A stretch of 64,000 bases of DNA from Prevotella sp. UBA2756. Lineage in GTDB: Bacteria > Bacteroidota > Bacteroidia > Bacteroidales > Bacteroidaceae. The notes under the pieces were generated by a model. It made no database searches. It was given only the letters and a program-made list of their open reading frames with translations, and was not told where the DNA came from. Both the position numbers and the translations under genes were made by a program. The stretch spans positions 1-64,000 of the forward strand of contig DEJE01000048.1 in the NCBI GenBank assembly GCA_002353205.1, written 5' to 3'. Below, piece by piece: positions 15,672-23,632 of this stretch; within the stretch, counting starts at the first letter, position 1; every line of letters starts with the position of its first letter.

Positions 15672-16685
15672 ATGAAACGGAACATGACAGAGTGGATGGC
15701 GGGCCTCATCAGCGCGCAACGCGTGGCCGCCATTCCCATTATGACGCACCCCGGCATCGAGCTGGGGGGGCAAACGGTGCGCCAGGCGGTGAGCGACGGA
15801 CAGGTTCATGCCGAGGCAGTGATCCGTCTGAGCGAGAAATACCCTTCGGCAGCCGCCTGCACCATCATGGACCTGACGACCGAAGCCGAAGCCTTCGGCG
15901 CGCAGGTCGTCTTCAGCGACGTGGCAGTGCCTGCCGTGCAGGGACGCCTGCTCAGCACTCCTGAAGACATCGGCCGCCTGACGGTGCCCTCGCTCGGCAG
16001 CGGACGCATCGCTGCCTACCTGAAAGCGAACCTGCTGGCGGCGCGCGCCATCGACGACCGTCCGCTGCTGGCGGGCTGCATCGGACCCTTCTCGCTGGCC
16101 GGACGGCTCTACGACATGTCCGACATCATGGTGCTCATCTACGAAAACGCCGACGCGGCGCGCGAACTCCTTGAGAAATGCACCGACTTCATACTGAAAT
16201 ACTGCATGGCACTGCGACAGACGGGGGCCAACGGCGTGGTGATGGCCGAACCGGCGGCCGGTCTGCTCTCCGACGACGACTGCATGAACTTCTCGTCGGT
16301 CTACGTGCGACGCATCGTGGAGGCCGTTCAGGACGACACGTTCAGCGTGGTGCTCCACAACTGCGGCAACACCGGCCACTGCACCCACGCCATGGTGGCC
16401 ACGGGAGCCGCCGCCTACCACTTCGGCAACAAGTGCCGCATGGAGGAAGTCATCGCCGAAGTGCCTGCCCAGGCGCTCGCCATGGGCAACCTCGACCCCG
16501 TGTCGGTGTTCAAGGACGCACCGGCCGAGACGGTACGACGGGCCGCCACCGACCTTCTCGACCGCATGAAAACGCACCCCAACTTCGTCATCTCAAGCGG
16601 TTGCGACACGCCGCCGCTCACTCCCCTTGCCAATATCGACGCCTTCTTCGAAGCGGTGGAGGCGTGGAACAGCCGACAGCAATGA
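15672..16685 (+). CDS. Uroporphyrinogen decarboxylase-family corrinoid methyltransferase (MtaA/CmuA-like)
   Basis: A cytoplasmic protein of 337 residues of the URO-D superfamily branch that moves methyl groups between corrinoid proteins and thiols or folates (MtaA, MtbA, CmuA). The Zn-site motif HNCGNTGHC and the C-terminal SSGCDTPP match that branch. Haem-type UroD lacks them. AEPAAGLLS and GNLDPVSVF are further shared blocks. I start at MKRNMTEWMAGLISAQRV. GTG at 15624 would add an unsupported extension, although the frame is open back to 15591. The stop overlaps the next start by four bases, giving a tight two-gene operon with a B12 reactivation-like protein. The substrate is unknown. Confidence 0.85.
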   Translation: MKRNMTEWMAGLISAQRVAAIPIMTHPGIELGGQTVRQAVSDGQVHAEAVIRLSEKYPSAAACTIMDLTTEAEAFGAQVVFSDVAVPAVQGRLLSTPEDIGRLTVPSLGSGRIAAYLKANLLAARAIDDRPLLAGCIGPFSLAGRLYDMSDIMVLIYENADAARELLEKCTDFILKYCMALRQTGANGVVMAEPAAGLLSDDDCMNFSSVYVRRIVEAVQDDTFSVVLHNCGNTGHCTHAMVATGAAAYHFGNKCRMEEVIAEVPAQALAMGNLDPVSVFKDAPAETVRRAATDLLDRMKTHPNFVISSGCDTPPLTPLANIDAFFEAVEAWNSRQQ

Positions 16686-17362
16686 CCGAAAAGACCCTCA
16701 CATACACCGACCTGGCCATCACCGATGCCGACGTGAGCACGCAGATGGGCTATGGCGACGCTACGGCCGACGGGCGCGTGCTCGGCGAGCTCCACGATAT
16801 CGAAGCCGAGGTGAGCCGCTTCCTGCGCCCCCGCTTCTGCTTCTTCGTCGACCGGGGCACGCTCGACGACGATGAAGCGACGCTCACCGTCGGCACGACG
16901 CGCCTCGACGTGGCAAAGATCATCGCCCGACAGCTGCGCGGCTCGGCGGCCTTCGCCTTCTTCGTGTGCACGGCAGGCGAGGAGTACGAGCTGTACCAGC
17001 AGCGGCTGAAGGCCGATGGCGACATGCTGCGCGTGTTCATTGCCGATGCCTTGGGCAGCGTGATCGCCGAACGGTGTGCCGACGAGATGGAAAACGCGCT
17101 GCAACAGTCGGTCGGCAAGCTCGGTTGGCAGCGCACCAACCGTTTCAGTCCGGGCTACTGCGGCTGGCATGTGTCGCAGCAGCAGCGCCTCTTCCCACTT
17201 TTTCCCACGACCTGCGGCGTCCGTCTGACCGACAGTTCGCTCATGGTGCCCATCAAGAGCGTGAGCGGCATCATCGGCGTGGGCCCCGACGTTCGACGTC
17301 TCGACTACTCTTGTGGCCTGTGCGACTTCAAACAGTGCTACAAGCGCAATAAGAAAGCATGA
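16682..17362 (+). CDS. Vitamin B12-dependent methionine synthase activation-domain protein
   Basis: A stand-alone protein of 226 residues resembling the C-terminal SAM-binding activation domain of MetH, which reductively remethylates inactive cob(II)alamin. The region RFSPGYCGWHVSQQQRLFPLFP corresponds to the RxxPGYP SAM/activation motif, and MVPIKSVSGIIGVG matches the following conserved block. The end, YSCGLCDFKQCYKRNKKA, has three cysteines in a C-x2-C-x4-C arrangement that might hold a metal. With the overlapping URO-D-like gene it probably forms part of a corrinoid methyl-transfer system. The corrinoid-binding protein itself is not in the window. Confidence 0.82.
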   Translation: MTEKTLTYTDLAITDADVSTQMGYGDATADGRVLGELHDIEAEVSRFLRPRFCFFVDRGTLDDDEATLTVGTTRLDVAKIIARQLRGSAAFAFFVCTAGEEYELYQQRLKADGDMLRVFIADALGSVIAERCADEMENALQQSVGKLGWQRTNRFSPGYCGWHVSQQQRLFPLFPTTCGVRLTDSSLMVPIKSVSGIIGVGPDVRRLDYSCGLCDFKQCYKRNKKA

Positions 17363-17447
17363 CCATTCCTTCTTCTTTTGTTTGCTGAACCTTTCTTGGC
17401 AGCTTGCCAGACGAGCCGCTTCGGGTGGTCGGCGCCATGTTTCAGCG

Positions 17448-17475
17448 TTGCACGCGCAGAGTTTTTCGCGTGCAA
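17448..17475. other. Hairpin after the corrinoid operon
   Basis: TTGCACGCG (17448-17456) and CGCGTGCAA (17467-17475) form a perfect 9-bp stem with a T-rich loop, about 85 bp past the stop of the reactivation gene. It directly precedes array 2 and could aid termination. Confidence 0.4.
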
Positions 17476-17612
17476 AGTAAATTGAATTGCTGAGCAAAAT
17501 AATTTAGATTGCTGAGCAAAACAATTTAGATTGCCGCGCAAAACAATTAGGATTGCACATCGAGACAGCTTTTTTTCACGCTTCTGCGACAGTTTTTGGA
17601 GCCATCGCAACC
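17459..17612. repeat. 22-bp-register intergenic array 2
   Basis: The 424-bp gap between the corrinoid operon and the PepSY-like gene contains at least seven units in a 22-bp register (starts 17459, 17481, 17503, 17525, 17547, 17569, 17591). The central ones read TTTAGATTGC..GCAAAACAA. Outer units drift toward a CTTTTTTT..CTGCGAC pattern. The rest of the gap shows only a repeated TGTCGCAA and a promoter near 17695. Confidence 0.75.
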
Positions 17613-17694
17613 ATCTGTCGCAAAAAGGGGGGAGGTGTCGCAACAAAGGAAACAGAAAAAGAAGAAAATAGTTGTTTGCACAAAAATAGCGTCA

Positions 17695-17702
17695 TACCTT
17701 TG
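17695..17702 (+). promoter_or_regulatory. Probable -7 box for the PepSY-like gene
   Basis: TACCTTTG at 17695-17702 matches TAnnTTTG. The -33 partner is weak (GTTG at 17671-17674, 20 bp upstream). A leader of about 80 nt would follow. Confidence 0.5.
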
Positions 17703-17786
17703 CATTGTCAAAAGGAACAAACAAGCTCCCAAGACAGGAAAAAAATAAAAAACAAAATATTATTAACAACTTAAAAAATTACAATT

Positions 17787-18230
17787 ATGAAAAAGCAAGT
17801 TTTATTTATCGCCGCACTCGTGTGCATGATGATGCAATCAGTTTCAAGTTTTGCCAACGACAGGATTATCAATTCTGCACAACTGCCTGCCGATGCAAAG
17901 ACGTTCATCCAGAAGACCTTCCCCGGCCAGACCATCGCCTATGCCGAGCTGGACAAGGAGTTCTTGAGCACCACCTACGAGGTGCACCTGAGCAACGGTG
18001 CTGAGGTGTCGTTCGACAAGGCAGGCAACTGGGACAAGGTAGAATGCAACTGCAGCGCTGTTCCCCAGCAGCTCGTTCCCACCGCCATCGCCAACTATGT
18101 GAAGACACACTACCCCAAGACCAGCGTGGTGAAGATCGACAAGGAGCGCTACGGCTTCGATGTTGAGCTCTCGAACAATCTTGAGCTGAAGTTCAACTCT
18201 AAGGGGCAGCTGATCCGCATCGGTGACTGA
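17787..18230 (+). CDS. Exported PepSY-like domain protein
   Basis: A small exported protein of 147 residues. The signal peptide is MKKQVLFIAALVCMMMQSVSSFA. Two tandem PepSY-like (BLIP-fold) halves follow: LPADAKTFIQKTFPGQTIAYAELDKE..YEVHLSNGAEVSFDKAGNW and VPTAIANYVKTHYPKTSVVKIDKER..FDVELSNNLELKFNSKGQLIRI. Such Bacteroidota proteins are abundant periplasmic proteins of unknown function, and an inhibitor or ligand-binding role has been proposed for the fold. It is monocistronic, with its own -7 box and a strong terminator. Confidence 0.88.
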   Translation: MKKQVLFIAALVCMMMQSVSSFANDRIINSAQLPADAKTFIQKTFPGQTIAYAELDKEFLSTTYEVHLSNGAEVSFDKAGNWDKVECNCSAVPQQLVPTAIANYVKTHYPKTSVVKIDKERYGFDVELSNNLELKFNSKGQLIRIGD

Positions 18231-18254
18231 CGCGGGAGTGCAACAACAAACGAA

Positions 18255-18282
18255 GGGTATGCCAGTGCGGCATACCCTTTTT
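18255..18282 (+). terminator. Rho-independent terminator of the PepSY-like gene
   Basis: Stem GGGTATGCC (18255-18263) and GGCATACCC (18269-18277) with the loop AGTGC, followed by TTTTT. It starts 24 bp after the stop codon. Confidence 0.9.
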
Positions 18283-18342
18283 CTGTGCTTCTCGGCCGGG
18301 CCTTACCGATACCGACCGGGTCGGCAGGGCCTTTTCGCGAGG

Positions 18343-21102
18343 TTACTGAAGTTCCCAGTGACCGCTGCCCACGCTGTGCCAGCGCCCATTGACGCGCACG
18401 CGGGCGTCGCAGCCGACGGGGATGTCGACCGTGACGGATGTCTTTGTGGCATTGACGGCGACGCGTCCGTAGAGCGTTTCGGTGGAGGCTTTCACCCATT
18501 GCAGGTCGCCGACGAGGTGCGGGTCGATCTCCAGGTGGCGCATGCCGACGGTTCCCGCCTGCTGACCGATGCCGGCGAGTGTTCGGAAGAGCCATTCGTC
18601 AATCTGGCCCATCATGAAGTGGTTCTGCGAAGAGCCCTGCCGGGGGTCCCACTGCTCGGTGAGCGTGGTGGCACCCTGACGGAGCTGGTAGCCGTAGCCG
18701 GGCGTCTCGTAGTGGTTGAGCATGGCGTAGAGCAGCTCGTTCTGGTCGTTGCGGGCCAGCGTCTGGAAGAGATAGCGGTTGCCGACGTCGCCCGTTGTGA
18801 GGCGTGTGCCGTGGGCGTGGATGTCGGCGATGAGGTTTTTTAAGACAGTGAAGCGTGGGGAATTGGGCTGCGACGGGGTCGCAGCATACGGGACGATGCC
18901 GAGGAAGAGGGGCAGGGCGTTGGAGGTTTGGCTGCCCGAGCCGTAGAAACAGGAGTCAGGGTGGTAGAAATGGCGGTTGAAGGCGTCGGTGACGTTGCCG
19001 AGCAGGGCGCTGTAGCGGCGCTCGTCGGCATCGTTTCCTGTCATGCGTGCGGCGCGTGTGAGCAGCTGCAGGTCGTAGATGTAGTGCGCGGTGGCCACGA
19101 GGGGTACGGGCGTGTTGCGCGAGAAGCCCGCGCGCCAGGGCCCGTAGTCGTACCAGTCGCCGAGTCCGTGGCTGACGATACCGTCGTCGGCGCGGCTTGT
19201 CAAGTAGTCCACGTAGCGTCGCATGGCGTCGTAGTTGTTGACGATGAGCGTGGAGTCGCCGTAGTGCTCGTAGTACATGAAGGGCAGGATGACGAGCGTG
19301 GAGCCCCATTCGGGCGAGTCGTCGAACAAGTTTCCGAAGGAGACGTACTGCGGTGCGGTCGTAGGCACCATGCCGTTGGCTTTCTGTGTGTCGGTGATGT
19401 CGCGTATGACCTTCGGAATGTAGGCTCCCATCTCGTAGTTATAGAGCAGCGACGGTCCGCAGAGGTGGTCCTGTTCGAGCCATCCCAGCTTTTCGCGGTG
19501 CGGACAGTCGGTGAGCACGGCTTGCATGTTGCTGCGCTCGGCGCGCTCGATGAGACGGTGCGTGCGGGTGAAGAGGTCGTTGCTGCACAGGAACGACGAC
19601 ACTTCGGGTGCGCTGTTGTGGACGAAACAGCTGCGCAGACGGTTCAGGACGGGCAGTCCGTCGGGGTTTGGCTCTCCCTCGATGACGGCTCCTTCCACCT
19701 GAATGTAGCGGTAACCGTAGTAGGAGAAGCTCGGGTGCCAGGTCTCGCCGAGGCGGTTGCCGCGCAGGGTGTACTCGTAGTAGTGCTGCCGTCCGGTCTG
19801 CGTCTGGTCGCAGACGCCCTGTGGCGTCAGCGATTCGGCCACGAGGAGCGTCACCTTCTGGCCCGACTGTCCGGTGACGGTGATCTCGGGGAAGCCCGCG
19901 AGGTTCTGTCCCATGTCGAAGACGCGCACCGAGGGGTGCACCGTGCGGCGTGTCTTGGCCGAAGCAGCAGCTAAAGAGTCGGGGCTGACGGTTATTTCGC
20001 GCGCGACGTCGTAGCGTTCCATGATGCGCACAGGCGGTGCCTCCTGGGCCCGCAGGGTGCCTTCGGGCGCTTCGACGACGACGGCATGGTCGCCCAAGCA
20101 CTCGATGGGCATGTTGGTTCCCCACGCCTCCGAGGGGAACGTGCGCGCGTCGTAGCTCTCGCCGCCGTAGATGCTGTTGAACGTCACGGGGCTGGGATGG
20201 AGCTCCCACGACTCGTCGGTGCAGACGGTTGTGAGCTTCTTGCGCCAGGCCAGCACGTCGATGCGCGCCAGGAGCTTCGGCGGTCCGAAGGATGTCTGCA
20301 GCTTGCTGTAGCGGTTGCCGCGCTGCACGTTGTAGAAACCGTTGCCGAGGATGACGACAATCTCGTTGGCGCCGCTGCGTATGTACTGCGTGATGTCGTG
20401 TATATTATAATAGGTAGTCTTTGAATACTCGCTCCACAGTGGTGCGAACTCGTCGGTGCCCACGCGTCGGCCGTTCAGGTAGACCACGTAGTGGCCCAGT
20501 CCGCAGATGGAGAGCTGGGCGTCGACACCTTTTCGGTTGCCGCTGAGCGGCACGGAACCATTGATGAAGAACACCTTCCGCAGCACGATGCTCTTCGACG
20601 AGAGCGTGTCCACGCCGTCCCACTTGGCTTTGAACGTGTCTTTCTTGAAGACGGCGTTGCTCCACCGGCCGTCGGGGATGCGCGCATCCTTCTTTGTGAT
20701 GGCTCCAATCCATCGGGCTTCGTTCATGGGCGGCGCCACACGAAGAATCTGTCCGCTGCTCCAGGGCGATGCCTTGCCCTTCTGGTCCCAGACGCGCACG
20801 CGCCATACGTAGCCTTGGCGGCGGAAAGGCAGTGGCGGGAGGGCGATGTGCTGGCTCTCGCTGCTGCGCACGCGCTTCGAGTCGAAGACCTTCTTGTTGG
20901 TGATGCGTTCGGTCACCGTGATGCGGTAGGCTGTCTGGCGGTCGTTCTGCACGTCGGACGTCAGTTGCCAGCCCACACGGGCCTGCTCGTTGACCACGGC
21001 TGTTCCCGTCTGGTAGTTGCATTGCTGGCGGCTGACGGTCAGACGGGCTCCGGCTTGCAGGCTGAGAGCGATGGAAAAGATGAGGAGGATGGCTTTTTTC
21101 AT
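18343..21102 (-). CDS. Exported alpha-L-rhamnosidase, GH78
   Basis: An inverting alpha-L-rhamnosidase of 919 residues that removes terminal rhamnose from pectin side chains. It has a signal peptide (MKKAILLIFSIALSLQAGA), N-terminal beta-sandwich domains with the jellyroll block LSICGLGHYVVYLNGRRVGTDEFAPLW, then the (alpha/alpha)6 catalytic domain. The catalytic block is TDCPHREKLGWLEQDH (Glu543 and the preceding Asp/Glu), followed by PEWGSTLVILP and HGLGDWYDYGP. The C-terminal sandwich ends VDIPVGCDARVRVNG. It is the last gene of a five-gene leftward run, separated from the DUF5703 gene by CTAG array B, which lies 16 bp before its start codon. Confidence 0.93.
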   Translation of the reverse strand: MKKAILLIFSIALSLQAGARLTVSRQQCNYQTGTAVVNEQARVGWQLTSDVQNDRQTAYRITVTERITNKKVFDSKRVRSSESQHIALPPLPFRRQGYVWRVRVWDQKGKASPWSSGQILRVAPPMNEARWIGAITKKDARIPDGRWSNAVFKKDTFKAKWDGVDTLSSKSIVLRKVFFINGSVPLSGNRKGVDAQLSICGLGHYVVYLNGRRVGTDEFAPLWSEYSKTTYYNIHDITQYIRSGANEIVVILGNGFYNVQRGNRYSKLQTSFGPPKLLARIDVLAWRKKLTTVCTDESWELHPSPVTFNSIYGGESYDARTFPSEAWGTNMPIECLGDHAVVVEAPEGTLRAQEAPPVRIMERYDVAREITVSPDSLAAASAKTRRTVHPSVRVFDMGQNLAGFPEITVTGQSGQKVTLLVAESLTPQGVCDQTQTGRQHYYEYTLRGNRLGETWHPSFSYYGYRYIQVEGAVIEGEPNPDGLPVLNRLRSCFVHNSAPEVSSFLCSNDLFTRTHRLIERAERSNMQAVLTDCPHREKLGWLEQDHLCGPSLLYNYEMGAYIPKVIRDITDTQKANGMVPTTAPQYVSFGNLFDDSPEWGSTLVILPFMYYEHYGDSTLIVNNYDAMRRYVDYLTSRADDGIVSHGLGDWYDYGPWRAGFSRNTPVPLVATAHYIYDLQLLTRAARMTGNDADERRYSALLGNVTDAFNRHFYHPDSCFYGSGSQTSNALPLFLGIVPYAATPSQPNSPRFTVLKNLIADIHAHGTRLTTGDVGNRYLFQTLARNDQNELLYAMLNHYETPGYGYQLRQGATTLTEQWDPRQGSSQNHFMMGQIDEWLFRTLAGIGQQAGTVGMRHLEIDPHLVGDLQWVKASTETLYGRVAVNATKTSVTVDIPVGCDARVRVNGRWHSVGSGHWELQ

Positions 21103-21119
21103 GCTGATGGTTGTTTTTT

Positions 21120-21186
21120 CTAGATTTTCTAGATTCTCTAGATTTTCTAGACTTTCTAGATATTCTAGATTTTCTAGATATTCTAG
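21120..21186. repeat. 9-bp-period CTAG array B between the DUF5703 and GH78 genes
   Basis: Eight CTAG sites at 21120, 21129, 21138, 21147, 21156, 21165, 21174 and 21183, exactly 9 bp apart. Read leftward in the transcript it begins right after the DUF5703 stop codon (21197) and ends in AAAAAACAACC before the GH78 ATG. Confidence 0.9.
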
Positions 21187-21196
21187 ATTATCCTAA

Positions 21197-23494
21197 CTAT
21201 TCTGGAGTTTTGCAATCAGAGGTGATACGGCCGCCGTTCATCGTGGCTTCAACAACGCGGCCGCCGGTGGCACGCAGGCGGAAACTGACGTTCCACTCGC
21301 GGGGCCAGGCAGGAAAGAGAATCGGAGTGCCGTCGGGCGATTCCTGAAGGAGCATCTCCTGCAGGCCGATCATGGCCGCTCCGCCGCGGTTCAGGTCGGG
21401 TGCCCAGTCGAAACCGGGGTCCCAGAAGGCAGGGAAACGGTAAGGACCGTCGGCCAGTTTCTCCGTGATGAGGCGTTGGGCTTCGTCGGTCAGGCCGAGG
21501 CATGCCGCCCAGATGTTGTCCTGTTTCCAGCCTTTTGTGCTGCGCATCTCCACGGCATGCGGATCTTTCAGGTAGGTGTTGCGTGCAATGTCGAGGCCGG
21601 GTCGGCCCATGCCGTAGATGCGCCAGGGGAAGACGGGGTAGAGCTGCGGCGTCTCCACGTTCTGAATGCGTGCCCACACGGCTGCCGGTGCGATGCAGGT
21701 GTCGCCGTCGATGGTGCGCAGCGGGATGTCGGGGAGGCGCTTGAGAAGGCTGTCGGCGTAGAGTGAAGAATCTTTTTGAGCGGCAGGATGCTCAGCACGG
21801 TGCGACGATTGCACCAGGTAGCGGCTGAAGGCAGTGGCTACGGTGCGCAGTGCGGCGATGGTGCTGGCCGGGTTGTAGGCTTGCTTGTAGGTTTCGCAGC
21901 CTGAACCGGGGAAGATGATGAGGTGGCCGTCGCCGTCGAGGCTCTTTGCGCCGCGCCGTCGGGCGAGGTATTGGTAGTGTTCGTCGAAGAAACGGAGACA
22001 GCTCTCGATGAGCGGTTCGTATTTGCGGATGTCAAGACCACTGTATTTGTGGGCCTGCAGGGCCATGAGGCAGAACTCCAGGGCGGTGTCCCACTCGTAT
22101 TCGAGCCATGCGTTGCGCTCCATTCCCCAGTCGTCGCCGTCCTTGTGTTTGCCGTATTCGGCCGGGTTGGGCAGTCCGAAGTTCTCTATCTGTTCGGAGA
22201 AGCAGGCGCCGCGGTGCCCCCAGTGGTGACGGGTCCATAGCTCTGCCGTGGGCAACAGGCGCAGGTAGGTGTCGAGCTGGGCGGTCAGCAGGTCGGTGTC
22301 GCCGCTCTTCAGCATGGGCCAGTGGACGAGACGCTGGTTTTGTGCGGTCATCGTTCCGCCACCCCACTTGCGGTAGTCGGGCGTGAAGGGGGCGAGCGAA
22401 TCGGCGTAGACGGGGTCGAAGGTGAACAGTCCGCCGTTGAACTTGGTGGGCCATTGGCCGCGTGCGTTGCAGCCGAGCATGAATCGCATGAGCTCGTAGT
22501 TGCGCAGGACAGCCTGAAGGGCGGGGTCGTGGCTGTCGGTCTGAATCCAGCTGCGCTGCCAGTAGTCGTGCCACCAACGGGCAGAGCGGCGTAATGACTC
22601 TGACGCCTTGATGTTCTGGAAGACAAACGGGCCGATGGTGCCGCAACCGTCGACGGCTGTCAGCTGGTATTCCTTGTGTCGCAGATAGCACAGGTCGATC
22701 ATCAGGGTGCTGTTCTTGTTGTTGTCTGATGCAAAATGCCATGCGCGGTAGTCGGTTCCGGCGTAGATGCCGTCCGTCGTACCCGAAAAGCGGAAGCCGG
22801 GAGCGTACATGGTGCCGCCCATGAGCCGTCGGGCCAGCGGGTTGTGAATCTCGGAGGAAACGGTCTGGAGGTTTTCGCGCTGCACGGTGAAGTCGAAAAC
22901 CGTCTTTGTGCGGTTATGGTGGAAGAAGCTAAGCTCGTTTTTGTCGGCAACGATGCTGTCGGCACGCGTCACCGTGCCTTCGGGCAGCACCCATTTGTAG
23001 CTGCTCTGCTGGCATTCGGCCTTGGTCAGCGGTCGGTCGCGGTAGCGCCAGCTCTCGTAGCTGAGCGTTGCCCCGACTCGGGACTGTCGAGTAGAGAATG
23101 CGACGAACACAACGGGCTGCTCGACATCCACCCATAAGCGCACCCTGACGCCACCGCCTTCCACGTAGATGCAGCCCTCGTCGAGGGAAAGAGTCTGGCG
23201 GAAGTCGCTGGTGCCGAAAGGATTGCCGTCGAAATGGAGGCGCCACCGGCCGGCCTTCAGCAGCGTGTTGTTCTCGTCGAACCAGCCGCTCTGCGAGATG
23301 TAGAAGAGCAGGTCGCCCCCTTCTACCCACACGTTCATGCCCATGTCGCAACCTCCGCAGGGCATCGACTCGCTGCTGTTGCGGCTTTGGGTGGTCCATA
23401 CCAAGGGTTTGGGAACATAGTCGCCTGGCTTCTTTGCTCCCGCGAAAGCGACGATGCAAAGAAGCCAGGCGATGAGAAGAATGCGATGCTTCAT
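21197..23494 (-). CDS. DUF5703-type putative glycoside hydrolase, (alpha/alpha)6 fold
   Basis: An exported protein of 765 residues, signal peptide MKHRILLIAWLLCIVAFAGA. The N terminus (LVWTTQSRNSSESMPCGGCDMGMNVWVEGGDLLFYISQSGWFDEN) matches the DUF5703 domain, which sits ahead of a GH95-like catalytic module in Bacteroidota pectin loci. The central part (PTKFNGGLFTFDPVY, RLVHWPMLKSGDTDLL, HHWGHRGACFSEQIENFG, LEYEWDTALEFCLMAL) has the helical-barrel look of such enzymes, with several candidate acidic residues. No activity can be assigned. Context with GH78, GH106, GH2 and an esterase points to rhamnogalacturonan side chains. Confidence 0.75.
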   Translation of the reverse strand: MKHRILLIAWLLCIVAFAGAKKPGDYVPKPLVWTTQSRNSSESMPCGGCDMGMNVWVEGGDLLFYISQSGWFDENNTLLKAGRWRLHFDGNPFGTSDFRQTLSLDEGCIYVEGGGVRVRLWVDVEQPVVFVAFSTRQSRVGATLSYESWRYRDRPLTKAECQQSSYKWVLPEGTVTRADSIVADKNELSFFHHNRTKTVFDFTVQRENLQTVSSEIHNPLARRLMGGTMYAPGFRFSGTTDGIYAGTDYRAWHFASDNNKNSTLMIDLCYLRHKEYQLTAVDGCGTIGPFVFQNIKASESLRRSARWWHDYWQRSWIQTDSHDPALQAVLRNYELMRFMLGCNARGQWPTKFNGGLFTFDPVYADSLAPFTPDYRKWGGGTMTAQNQRLVHWPMLKSGDTDLLTAQLDTYLRLLPTAELWTRHHWGHRGACFSEQIENFGLPNPAEYGKHKDGDDWGMERNAWLEYEWDTALEFCLMALQAHKYSGLDIRKYEPLIESCLRFFDEHYQYLARRRGAKSLDGDGHLIIFPGSGCETYKQAYNPASTIAALRTVATAFSRYLVQSSHRAEHPAAQKDSSLYADSLLKRLPDIPLRTIDGDTCIAPAAVWARIQNVETPQLYPVFPWRIYGMGRPGLDIARNTYLKDPHAVEMRSTKGWKQDNIWAACLGLTDEAQRLITEKLADGPYRFPAFWDPGFDWAPDLNRGGAAMIGLQEMLLQESPDGTPILFPAWPREWNVSFRLRATGGRVVEATMNGGRITSDCKTPE

Positions 23495-23522
23495 GATTGG
23501 GAGGATTGGGTTTTTTCTTCTT

Positions 23523-23607
23523 CTAGATTTTCTAGATATTCTAGATATTCTAGATTCTCTAGATATTCTAGATATTCTAGACTTTCTAGATATTCTAGAC
23601 TTTCTAG
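23523..23607. repeat. 9-bp-period CTAG array C between the esterase and DUF5703 genes
   Basis: Ten CTAG sites, 23523 to 23604, at an exact 9-bp period, the longest of the four arrays. In the transcript it ends with AGAAGAAGAAAAAACCC before the DUF5703 ATG (23494). Confidence 0.92.
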
Positions 23608-23632
23608 ATTATTTACTATTCGGATGATGGGG

